This document shows, in pieces, positions 33,417 to 43,879 of a stretch of DNA of 64,000 bases. How positions within the stretch are numbered: the stretch's first letter is position 1; every line of letters starts with the position of its first letter. This DNA comes from Nannochloropsis oceanica (Eukaryota > Sar > Eustigmatophyceae > Eustigmatales > Monodopsidaceae), in the NCBI GenBank assembly GCA_004519485.1, contig CP038107.1:434001-498000 (forward strand), in the 5' to 3' direction. A program made the translations under genes and the position numbers. The notes beneath the pieces were generated by a model, which searched no databases, had not been told where the DNA came from, and worked only from the letters and a program-made list of their open reading frames with translations.

Positions 33417-36116
33417 TTACTTCTTGTCCTCCTCAAATTGTAAGTACTTCAACGCATTCGCGAGCATCCGTAACCCATGCGTGGGGTTGGTTAGAATCGA
33501 CTCTGGGTGAAACTGCACGGCCGCCAAAGGCAGGTCCCTGTGCTCTATCCCCATTATCACACCATCTTCACTCATTGCCGTCACCCTCAACTCCTTCGGA
33601 AACGTAGCCTGGTTTCCATGCAAAGAATGATATCTCGCCACTTCAAACCGCTGCGGAATTCCCTCAAAAATTTTATATTTATGCCCCAACTTAATACTAT
33701 CGGTACTACTCGTACTACAACCAGCGCTGCTGCTGCTGCTGCTACTGCTACTGCTGCCGTCGGTCGCTTCCGAAAGAGCCGTGAGGTCAACATGTGACGG
33801 CTTCCCATGCATTGGATAGGCTAGCACATCCAATTTCCCTCCAAAATGCTCCACCATTCCCTGCAGCCCCAAGCACACCCCGAAGACAGGTACCCTGGCA
33901 GCTAGAGCTGCACTGATGGTCTGAGACAACTGAAAGTCCTTGGGGCACCCAGGCCCTGGGCTCAACACGACCAAATCCGGCCTCGTCTCTTCAATCAGCC
34001 TCAACGCATTCACTCCACTTCGTACCGTACTAACCTCTGCTCCCGTCTGCCTCAAATAATTGGCCAGTGTATGCACGAAAGAATCCTCGTGGTCAACCAA
34101 CAACACCCTCCTCGCCAACGGCACAAGTGGCGGCATCACCTCCTCTCCCCCTTCGTCGTCCCCCGTCCCCGGCCCCCGATACTCCAATGCATCCACGAGC
34201 GCTGAGGCCTTAAGCTCTGTCTCCGCCTCCTCCGCAGGTGGGTCCGAGTCATACAATAAAGTAGCACCTGCCCTTACCTCCGCCACACCATCTAGAACTC
34301 GAATCGTCCTCAGCGTCAACCCTGTGTTCAAACTCCCATCAAACGCAACCAGGCCCACCGCCCCCCCATACCATGCCCTGGGCGAGGCCTCTTGCTCTTC
34401 GATAAATTGAATCGCCCACGTCTTCGGCGCCCCCGTCACAGTTACTGCCCAGGTGTGGCATAAAAAGGCATCAAGCGCATCGAATCCTTTCCTCAAATAC
34501 CCCTCCACGTGATCCACCGTGTGAATAAGCCGAGAATACATCTCAATCTGCCGTCGTCCTAGTACCCTTACTGACCCCGGCTCGCATATCCGACTTTTAT
34601 CATTCCGATCCACGTCTGTGCACATGGTCAACTCACTTTCTTCCTTCTTGTTGGTTAGAATGGCCTTGATCCTCGCGGCATCTTCAAGCGCATCACTCCC
34701 CCTGGCGATGGTGCCCGAGATCGGACACGTTTCCACCCGCAAGCCCTCCTTCGTCCTCTCACACCTGACAAACATCTCCGGAGATGCCCCAATCAAGTAC
34801 TCATTACCCCCCAAATTTATAAGGAATCCATACGGAGAAGGGTTCGTCGTCCGCAAGCGGGCAAAAACCTCCGAGGGCTTCAAAGGGCACTCTTTAAAAA
34901 ATGTCTGACTCAGGACAACCTCAAACAAGTTCCCTACCTTAAACTGCCCTTTGGCCTCCTCCACCCTCCTCGCATACTCTCCAACCACACTATCTCGATT
35001 TCTCTTCAAGCTCCCTGCGGGCAACGGCTGATACTCCCGCACCCTCCCCGTACGAGGCAATCCCTGGGTGCTCTGCCCCTTCCAGCTAAAGTCATACTCT
35101 ACCCGCCACGCAGCCCTTTTATCCTGATCCACTACCAACACCCGATCAGGGATATAAAGAACGACATCCCGTTGGTTATCAGGCCGAGGCATCTGAAGCT
35201 CGATCGACTCAAATTGAAATGTCAAATCATAGCCAAACGCCCCATACAAACCAAACTGCGGGTCTCCCTCACTGTGAAACATATCCACCACTGCGCGAAT
35301 TACACTGAAAATACTAGGCTGTCTCGAACGTTCTTCCTCCGGGAAATACTCTTCAGACTTAGGCACCTTTCCCCGCAGCACGGTACCCCCCCCTTCCTCT
35401 TCTGACAGTTTGCCGCGTTCAAGCCCCGCCAATGGTAAGGGCGACTCAGGGTGCAGCAGTGCATCTCGGACAACTTCCAACAAGACCTCTCCCCGTGCAT
35501 TTAGCGCTGTGACTGTAAAGTCTAAGGTGCGGCTGTCAATCTTGAGAGGGGGGTCAATAAACCCAATCGTCCACCGGGCATACCGCCCGGGAAATTCATA
35601 CGAAGAAGCAAGCAACACACCCTCGTGCGAATCCAACCCCTCCAACAAAGCATCCACTTCCTTCGTAGTGTCCATCACGTCCTCCACCTGACACGTCACC
35701 TGTACGCCGCCATTTGTAATAAATCGCCCCGAAAGCGGCCGGTAGCGTGGTGCCCCCAGGGAGAGGCGGCCCTCCTCAACTTCCATCATGTTCATCATCT
35801 TGAGCATCCCCAGACCGCGACGACCCCCGCCGCCGCTGCTTCCTACTCTTCTTCTGTCACGGTAATGGTGGAAACCAGCAAACGCTTGTGCTGCAGAGGA
35901 GAAAGGAGACGTCCATCTCAAAGCGGAGGAGGAGGAGGAGGAGAAGGAGGAGGAGGAGGAGGAGGAGGAGGGGGAGAAAGCGGAGGCGGGGGGGGGGAGC
36001 GGTGATTGGAGAAAGCCTGTGGTGCTCTTTCGGAATCCAGTACTCACACTGGTCACATCACCTGGAAGCAACAACAATACCAAGGCTGCTAGGATAACGA
36101 TGCTTGACCGTGCCAT
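33417..36116 (-). CDS. Fused anthranilate synthase TrpE-TrpG, plastid-targeted
   Basis: One uninterrupted exon of 899 residues. The start chosen (ATG at 36116) gives a classic signal peptide (MARSSIVILAALVLLLLPG), then Phe/Ser-rich sequence with ASAFSP, as in heterokont plastid precursors, and a Ser run. The TrpE part follows: YEFPGRYARWTIGFIDPPL, PSPYGFLINLGGNEYLIGASPEM, PISGTIARG, DVDRNDKSRICEPGSV, TVTGAPKTWAIQFIEEQE. A linker near residue 670 leads to a class I glutamine amidotransferase (LLVDHEDSFVHTLANYLRQTG, catalytic Cys in GVCLGLQGMVEHFGG, His/Glu in FHPESILT). It converts chorismate plus glutamine to anthranilate, the first step of Trp synthesis. The YEFPGRYxRWxxGFxDPPL block is typical of the fused alphaproteobacterial TrpE(G) clade, not of plant TrpE. 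The lack of introns also sets it apart from its neighbours. Confidence 0.95.
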   Translation of the reverse strand: MARSSIVILAALVLLLLPGDVTSVSTGFRKSTTGFLQSPLPPPASAFSPSSSSSSSSFSSSSSSALRWTSPFSSAAQAFAGFHHYRDRRRVGSSGGGGRRGLGMLKMMNMMEVEEGRLSLGAPRYRPLSGRFITNGGVQVTCQVEDVMDTTKEVDALLEGLDSHEGVLLASSYEFPGRYARWTIGFIDPPLKIDSRTLDFTVTALNARGEVLLEVVRDALLHPESPLPLAGLERGKLSEEEGGGTVLRGKVPKSEEYFPEEERSRQPSIFSVIRAVVDMFHSEGDPQFGLYGAFGYDLTFQFESIELQMPRPDNQRDVVLYIPDRVLVVDQDKRAAWRVEYDFSWKGQSTQGLPRTGRVREYQPLPAGSLKRNRDSVVGEYARRVEEAKGQFKVGNLFEVVLSQTFFKECPLKPSEVFARLRTTNPSPYGFLINLGGNEYLIGASPEMFVRCERTKEGLRVETCPISGTIARGSDALEDAARIKAILTNKKEESELTMCTDVDRNDKSRICEPGSVRVLGRRQIEMYSRLIHTVDHVEGYLRKGFDALDAFLCHTWAVTVTGAPKTWAIQFIEEQEASPRAWYGGAVGLVAFDGSLNTGLTLRTIRVLDGVAEVRAGATLLYDSDPPAEEAETELKASALVDALEYRGPGTGDDEGGEEVMPPLVPLARRVLLVDHEDSFVHTLANYLRQTGAEVSTVRSGVNALRLIEETRPDLVVLSPGPGCPKDFQLSQTISAALAARVPVFGVCLGLQGMVEHFGGKLDVLAYPMHGKPSHVDLTALSEATDGSSSSSSSSSSAGCSTSSTDSIKLGHKYKIFEGIPQRFEVARYHSLHGNQATFPKELRVTAMSEDGVIMGIEHRDLPLAAVQFHPESILTNPTHGLRMLANALKYLQFEEDKK
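35932..35998 (+). repeat. Purine-rich GGA repeat inside the fused anthranilate synthase gene
   Basis: A (GGA)n-like tract with a G run. On the coding (minus) strand it encodes the Ser-rich linker after the plastid signal. It is likely length-variable between strains. Confidence 0.75.
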
Positions 36117-36616
36117 CGGCGAAGGTATAAGTTGTAAGGCCACTGCTGCTTAAGAAAGGACGGCAGGTCGTAGGGGGAGGCAGGCCTTGGCAAGAATAAT
36201 GAAGAGGCTGGTCAAGTAAGCCCGCCAGTGTCACACCAGCGCAAGCAGGTGCAGAAAAGGGTTGCACCTAATGTCATAGGAAGAATGGGGAGTGCATGAG
36301 TGGGTGAGACGTCCAAATCCATCCGGTGTAAGGCAGGCAACATTGCATCAAGTGTGAGGCGCTCGAAGAATCCAAGCCAACGGCTTTAAAAGAACCTCCC
36401 CGTCCAGGTCTCCTATCCCCACTGTGGCGCAAAAGTAGGGGTAAATTTGAGCAGAAAGCAAAATTACATGCGAGATAAAGTGCAAATACTACATTTCATC
36501 ACAACTATGACAACTGACTTTGTTACTTTTCGCCGCTGCTATCGATGTGCTTCCTCTTCAAACCCCCCGTACGTAATTTTTACAAGCCTGCACAAATGAC
36601 ATTGCATGCAACATTC
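36117..36616. other. Upstream of anthranilate synthase; 3' flank of DCAF13
   Basis: About 500 bases between two minus-strand genes. It should carry the anthranilate synthase promoter and the DCAF13 3' end is at its right. Nothing specific is recognised. Confidence 0.45.
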
Positions 36617-38297
36617 TCACGCCATCTCGGCTACGACCCGTTGTTTGCGTTCCGGTACAAACTTGAACTCGTCGCTGTCGGGCTTGGCGTGCTTTCGGCG
36701 GTTCTGAGACTTGCGGCGCTGGCTGTCTTGCTGCACACGGACCAGCTCCTGTGCCTTCTTGATGGCTTTGGGTACATGGCGGTGTTTAGCAATACGTCGC
36801 ACCTCCGGCATGTGTTGGTAACGCTTCTTCAACGCCTCAGTGTACTCCAATTTCTTCTCTGCCCGGGACACCTTGGCTCCCAGCGCCTTCGAGGCCTGCG
36901 CCTTCCAAATCCGCAAGTTAGTGTCATCCGACCCCGTCAGGACAAACCGCCCATCCCCCGAGAAATTCACGCAGAAGATACGCTGCATTCGCTTGGTGTG
37001 ATACACCTCGCGACTGCGTCCCTCCCGGTGGTTGAAAATACGCACAGTGCGATCATAGGAGCCCGTGACAAACTCCTGCCCAGTGGGGGAGAAAGCTAAA
37101 TCCATGACTGCCCCCACGTGGTCCTTGTGGATGAGCTTGGCCTGCACCAGCTTCCGCATGTCAAAAGTATATAAATTGTGATCCTCGCTGGCCACCGTGA
37201 AGTTCAATGGCTCCTGGGGGTTCCAAGCCAAGGCGTTGGACCGCATAACCAGCACTGCTTTGCGCATCGCGGCCCCTTCGCGGGTATCAAAGAGGGTCAC
37301 GGCTCGATCAGATCCGGTACTAGCCAGCAAGGAATGCTCTGCAGGGTTATACCGCACGCATGAAATGGCATCGCAGCCCCAGGAGAAGGATTGGATGGGA
37401 CTGGAACGGGCATGGTCCCAGACTAAGACCCGAGAGTCGGCGGCGGTGGCGAAGCGGGTGTCCCGCCAGTGGTGGTCGATGGAAGTGAGGCTTTCTGTGT
37501 GCAACCAGGTATTCATTGCTGAAGGTTCCTATTAGGGATGTGGGAGGGAGGAATAAATTATCTATGTGATCTGGTGACTTACTAAGATGGAGGGCGCAAT
37601 GCGGATCACGTACCTCGCTCGTGTCCCCAACCACGCACAGCTTCCATTGCTTAACGGTTTTGTCCCCACAGGAAAAAAATGTGCCACCGTCAGGCGCTAC
37701 TGATAGACCCCGTACAAAACCCGAATGTGCGTATGCCCGCCAGACACATTTGCGCACGTTCATATCCCACACCCGCACCTCGCCGTCACAAGCTCCAGTG
37801 AGGAACTGGACCAAGTTCCTTTTGCTTAGAGCCGAGCAGTAGACACCGTCCGTATGCCCGTCCAGGGCGCCTAAAAAAAATAAGGAATGAAGATTGGGCG
37901 AAGGGAAATTGTAAGCCGCAATCTTATCATTATCGTAGGCTTTGATGGAGACTGATCGTACCGGGCACCTGCCTTGCCTAAGGGCACCATTAGCTGTGGC
38001 ATGACCCTTGATCTTACAGCCTATCTGAGGGACACGAGCCCCACGCATACAAGCGTTCCCATACCTCTTCCAGAGAGTCATATAATACCCAGAACCCCAC
38101 CCCACAACCACACACGCACCGACAAGGGGTTTGGCAAACATCTTGTCCAGCTTGGTAGCCGTGAGCGCCCGGGTATATTCGCGGGCCTTGTCAAAGGGGT
38201 GGAGGGCCGGCTCCAGGTTACGGAAGACCTTGACAACGTCGCCTTTGCACTCCCTGGTGAAGGCCTCTTCGGACCGACTCAGTGTCTTAATCTTCAT
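36617..38297 (-). CDS. DCAF13/Sof1 WD40 ribosome-biogenesis protein
   Basis: Three exons (38297-38120, 37870-37614, 37528-36617) join in frame to 448 residues, the normal length for Sof1/DCAF13. The N-terminus has the family signature NLEPALHPFDKAREYTRALTATKLDKMFAKP, followed by WD40 blades (LDGHTDGVYC, FLTGACDGEVRVWD, LASTGSDRAVTLFDTR, NFTVASEDHNLYTFDMR, VTGSYDRTVRIFNHREG, YHTKRMQRIFCV) and the C-terminal Sof1 domain (LEYTEALKKRYQHMPEVRRI, RHRHVPKAIKKAQE). It belongs to the U3 snoRNP / small-subunit processome in the nucleolus and in animals can also serve a CUL4 ligase. It is divergent from the STAND ATPase gene. Confidence 0.95.
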
Positions 38298-39059
38298 GAT
38301 GCTGTGTTGTTGAGTACGGTGGATGGGGGAAAGTTAGTATCCATATCCTCAGCCTCAATGGTCACAAAACCACCGCGAAAGTGTGCCGGGCCTCACCACC
38401 TTGCCCTTCCTCGCAATTAAGACCTTGTCTAGGAGGGAAGTTTGTTTGAACCAATTGAAGGCCACATAAAGATTGAGCCCGTTCTAGAGGAGTGTGGGAA
38501 TGGTGGGGGAGAAAGGTGCACACACGGCGTCCGACTCGGCGACGTCAGAGTCTGAACTTCACCGGGAGCTTTGGACACGCATCGGGCATCAAATCTTCCG
38601 ATTACAGCACGTTTTACGCGCTAGCAAGGGCGTGAATAACCTGCTTGTATTACACATTAGCGTGTAGGAGCAGTTGTGGACCTTGGACGACGCCATCGCG
38701 GACCTGGATACAAAGGACATGAAGCCCATGGTGATTGAAAGCTTCAATATTCTCATGTCGGGAATTGGGGAAGGATGGCGATGGTCGCCGAGACACGTTT
38801 TTTTGGTCATTATTTTCGCATCTCTTTTGGGGGGTTTGAGCACCGTGGACAACAAGGCGGGCCAAACTTTTCGTCCACAACGATGCTATGACACAAACTG
38901 CTTACTGGCACTGTCCTGTACAATTGATGCCCAAAATATGCTTCGAACGGAACGCACAGCCCCTTTCCCTCTCTGCATCCTCTACTCACGCACCATCCCT
39001 CCTTGCAAACATGCATATCTCAAAGGACTGTCAGACGGCCAAACAGGAGTAGCTGGTAG
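38298..39059. other. Divergent spacer, probably including unplaced 5' exon(s) of the STAND gene
   Basis: Between DCAF13 (-) and the first secure STAND exon (+). Two + strand stretches look protein-like (about 38530-38660, ELHRELWTRIGHQIFRLQHV; and 38665-38790, EQLWTLDDAIADLDTKDM), but they are separated by a stop and no confident splice model joins them or links them to the next exon. Confidence 0.4.
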
Positions 39060-42000
39060 TCATGCATCGAAACGAGCACGAGGCATTTTTGGCTAGGTAC
39101 GTTCTCGAGAAATTTGCCTTGCAGTCTCGACGCGAAGAGCGTTTTCGGGGCATAGCTTGCAACATGCACACGCAACGTAGACATAACCTGTACACCAACA
39201 TCCACACAGCCGGTGCCAGGACTACGTGTACGTACCAAATCAGGCAAGCTACTACAAGCAGCTCGACAAGCATGTGGAGTCGACAGACGAGGCTGCCAAT
39301 CTCCCCCTCGTCGTATTGGGCGAGCCAGGTACGAAGGAGGCACGGTGCAACGTGCATGTGACTTGCTATTCTTGACCAAATATCCTCATTCTTGTCTTGC
39401 ACTATACATAAGGTGTTGGTAAAAGTGCTCTCTTGGCAAATTGGGTACTACGACGCAAAATGCATATGCACCGGGACGATTTTCTCTTCCAGCACTTCGT
39501 CGGCTCTTCCCGTCGCAGCCACCGCCTCGCTGACGTGCTTGGCCGCTTGGAGACGGCGCTTAAGGAACATTTTCACTTGCGCGAGATGGAGGTGCCGGAG
39601 ACGGAAGACAGGCTACGTTGGGGTTTGCTGCGATACCTGGAGGCAGCATCCAAGAAAGCCCTGGGGTCGCAGGTGATGCTCATTGTTATTGATAGCATCA
39701 ATGCATTGGCGTCCGAGGCTTCCTCTCATGGCTCTCTCCATTGGCTACCTACCGAATTGCCCGCGAATGTGCGATTCATTCTGTCTGCAAGCATATCGGG
39801 CCCTATTGGGGCCAGGGAAACCGTCAGGGTCCGCACAAGCATCAACAGCACCTGTACGAGCAATGCCAACCATATGTGTGACAATGGCGCGAGTGGGGAC
39901 GCCAAGGACAGCAATGAGATAGGCAATAACCCTTCCACCTTTTCACAGGGCTCGCTGATTTTGGTACACGATGATCAACGCATTTATATGGAATTGTGCC
40001 GTCGGAAGTGTCATTTTTTGCGGATAGCGCCCCTGACTCCTGAAGTCCGTGAGAAAATCATTACGGAATTCCTTCGCCATCAAGAATCTCAGAGGGAACA
40101 GCAGCAAGGCTCAGAGTCGAGAATATTCGTGCTGGAAGAATCCCAACAGGCTCGTATAGTTGGAGCTGAGGAAACCAGCTGTCCTTTGTTCTTGCGCATG
40201 CTCCTGTACGCGCTTCATGTGGGTGCCACCCTTCCAAATCATCACTGCCCTCCGGTAGATGAGCAGCTCAATGCCTACCTCGGGGCCGGTGCCTGTCCCA
40301 CTCGCATCGTGGCGCAGCTTCTGGAAGCTGTTAAAGCTAGTATAGAGACGAGTGAGGACGGTTCTCATCGCACCAAAGGCCTACTGGGTCACGTGCTGGC
40401 TGCGGTCCACGCAAGCCGCAACGGGCTCTCGGACGAAGAACTATATGGGCTGGTGGACCTGGCGATGGGCACCACGGGCGTGGCATGCTCCTCTATGAAA
40501 GCAATTTTTGTACTCCTTAAAGGCATGACCTTGGTAGTAGACGGATTGAGGTACGATAGAATGAGCAGAGAAGAGTATCTTGAACTACTTGGCAAGACTC
40601 GAATTCACTTATCTCCCTTTGCGTACAACAATGAGCACAGGAGTTTTTCTCACGAGGCGTTTGCACGGGTCGTCTTTGAGAAGTTTGTCAAGACGTCTGA
40701 AGCCCGCATCCGACAACACGAACTCATGGCGCGCTACTTTCAACGCTTTCCTAGCTGTCCTCGCAAGCTGGATTGTCTAGCCTATCATCTCGAAGCCGCG
40801 GGCCTCTGGCACAAACTAAAGGAAGCCCTCGTAGACGTGGAAAACTTCAAGCTCTGGTGGTCTCCCGTACATAAAAAAGAATTCTTGTCGTTATGGGCAT
40901 CTTTGACCAATCTGAAATCTACCTCCAGCAGACCTGCAAGTGCACTCGCGGGGACCACCAAAGAGATGCGCCTACCTACCTCTACCCGCCACCAGGTTTG
41001 AGTATTGTTTATTTATAACGATGTTTCTTTCTAAAGCTGCTAAATGATGCACGCCAATTCTCAATCGATTTGTAATAAAAATTCAATCTTACTAGGTACC
41101 CCGCGCTCATTTTGATGTGGTGGATGAGTACGTCCGCAGCATCGAGGAGTATCGGGAGAAACACCATCCCAAGGACGACGACCTGGGCGATGTGGTCTTG
41201 CGCATTGCGGACTTCCTGCTTGAATTTGCCATTCTGGGCCATGAAGAATTGGCGGACGTGCCTGCATTCCTCCATCCGCTGGTGTCGAACGAGGATCTGA
41301 AGTCTGTCGGTGTGCCTTTTTTGACAATTGACACCGGCGGGGAGGCCTGTTTGGTCGAGCCGCTTTTGTACACAATGGAAGGGGTGGAGGAGGAGCAGGA
41401 TATCACGAGTGCACAATCACCTATGGATGGAACCGTTAAAGTGGCGGACAAAGGGCAAGCGGTCTCGACATACTTTTATCACCGTTGGATGTGGATCCAA
41501 TTTCCCTTGGTGGCTATAGCCAACTGCGGGGAACGCTACAGATTAGGCTCGGGCGGAGTGGCCGTGGTGGGCCAGCATTGTGAATCTGGTTTGATTTCGG
41601 GCGGGAGCGGTAGCATTGAAGAGGAAACAGCTGTGACAAAGCAGAAGCAATTGACGCATGGCAAGACAGTGGGGGTGCGGCAGGAGGAGAAACAGATCGA
41701 GATGCCCGCGTCGTTGATCAAAATTGCAATGCAGCCATTGCAGCAGCCCTTCATCCGTAAGCCAACCACAGCCCAGGCGCGCTTGACTGGCCAACATGTA
41801 CACAAACAAGTACATCAACAACAGCAATCGCAGCATATTTTGCAGCAGCAGGCGTCGCGGCAGCCAAACAGACAAGAGGGCAAGACTCTGAACGAGGAAG
41901 TCGCTGGAGCCATGGACCGGATGGCATCAGAACTTCGTGACGACATCCGCCAATATCGCAAAGAAAACGACGCACTTGTACAACAGAAGCTTTTGTATGA

Positions 42001-43498
42001 GCGCGCGATTCTCGACCTGGCAAACGAATTAACAGACCTGGAGCGCATTCGCCTTGGATCGGTACGTTTACATGAATAAGCAGGCTCACATGCTTCGTCT
42101 GCTGTCATGTACACACTCATGTACGCACGCACACAAACGTATTTTACAGCTCACTGTCCGTAGAGATTTTGAGCTGGCACAGAAGAAGGAACGCAAAACA
42201 GCAATTATCTGTGACGAAACACTGAATTGTAACAAGAATTTGGCGGGGGTGCTGCTGATGTGCGAGCGCCACCCGCCGAGCCGCCCGGCACTTGTCCAAG
42301 AGCTTGAAGAGAGCATTGAGGTGTGTATCGTATTTTGAAGGTTACAAAAAGTCAGTCGCTCACTTGCTCTCGCTCTCTTACCCGTGCACTCTCGCTCTGC
42401 AGCAAGAAACCCAGCTCATCGCCCAGATCAAAGAGCGCGTCTGGGAAGAGGCCTTCGAGCGAAAGGCTTATACTCTAGACTATCCTAAACTCCGTTCTGT
42501 CATCCAGCAGTCCCTTATACTTGAACACGAATTGTTGACTAGCCATGCCTGTCTCCGAGAGGTACGACTCGTGTCTTGCTGATATCTCGATATATATGGA
42601 CAAAATATTAAATACACACACCACATGCACCACATACACACAGAACTTGACCATAGCCGCAGAAACTAATCTGCTTATGCTGACCCGGGGGCTGGCCCGA
42701 TCACCACCGCCCATGTCAGGTTTGCGAGGCCCCGACGGTAAGGGCGTATCGTACGCCATGCCCCGGAACGACTACGAGCGGCCACTTGCAGAACAGTCCT
42801 CTGCCAGCCGTTGGTTGCACCGTGCATCTGTCATTTTAGCCAAAACTGGCATTTCCGAGCCAGATCTTTTCTTCAACAAGCTCAATAACTGCTGCATTCT
42901 CGAGAAGCAAATGACTGAGTTGAAAAAGACGGCAGAGCTGAACTTGGCAGACATAAAAGACAAGCAGAAAAAGGTAGAGCGGGATTTGTACGGGGACGAA
43001 ACAGGTTGCGGTACCAGTAGGTCCGACGCATCCATCACTGGCAATGGAGGACTTGGAGGGACGACAAACACGGAGGAGCACGATAACACCCTTGAAATTC
43101 AAATGCGGGCCTACAAGATTCTGCAGGGGAAGGCAGCGGTGGCCATGTTGATGGAGCAGCGCGCGAGAGAAGGCCTTAAGCATATAGCAGGGCTTCTAGG
43201 CCACCATGAACACGAGGGCGAAGATTTGCCCGTGAATGCGATGATGCGGCACATCGAGTCTACCTTGGTGGAATTGACGCAGCGACAGCAGGCGCAACAG
43301 CACGGGCAACAGGGTAACTCTGAGATAGATGCGGTCTCGAGCCATTATGCACCATCCGAGAAGCTAGAACACGCTTTGGCCTCCTTCCTACAATTGCAAT
43401 CCCAGGGCATTTCTCGTCGCAACAGCTTTGAAACTCTCAAGGGTCTCGACCAGGCTGCTATCAGCTTTACCACTATCCCGATCCCAGAAAACATCTGA
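39060..43498 (+). CDS. STAND/NACHT-type ATPase, nephrocystin-3-like, with coiled-coil C-terminus (5' end incomplete)
   Basis: Supported exons are 39060-39096, 39210-39328, 39413-40995, 41096-42061, 42150-42320, 42403-42561 and 42644-43498; all keep frame, about 1300 residues. The early part reads NEHEAFLAS, then YYKQLDKHV, then the P-loop LVVLGEPGVGKSALLANWVL (split by an intron), matching the HEAF...Y...L...GEPGxGKSALLANW block of nephrocystin-3-like NACHT proteins. A Walker B-like VMLIVIDSINAL and PANVRFILSAS follow. The downstream winged-helix-like region and a YFYHRWMWIQFPLVAIANCGERYR-type block are not from a family I can name. From about 41880 the sequence is Gln-rich then helical with heptad-like charge, so coiled coil replaces the TPRs of animal NPHP3. 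It is probably a signalling or scaffold ATPase. The true N-terminus is not located. Confidence 0.78.
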
Positions 43499-43879
43499 GG
43501 TAACGATAATGTAAGTGAAGAGCTGTTGTTATATCAAAAATGTTTATGCAGTGGGCTGAGAGAAAAAAGAATAGCAGTTGTAGAGAGAGCTTGGAAAAGG
43601 GCAGATGGAACTAAGTAAAATTAAATAAAGCACATGTATGTCTACTTATGTCAAGCATGGATATTTATTTATTTGCTCAAACTGTGAACCACTAACTCAT
43701 GACACTTTGATTAGTTTCTGGTGAGAAATCTGATGAATTTTTCGTGACCTCCTTCCACATGACATTTTCGGCAGAGAAATTAAAAGACGCATTAGCTCAC
43801 CAGATAATCGTCTTCGCCAAAGTCAAAAAAGGAAACATTCAACGATTTTGTGTATTTTCTTCAATCTCCTCTGCTACTT
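43499..43879. other. Convergent 3' flanks
   Basis: AT-rich spacer between the STAND gene (+) and the TCP11-domain gene (-), with likely polyadenylation regions (TTAAATAAAG near 43621). No gene is seen. Confidence 0.5.
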
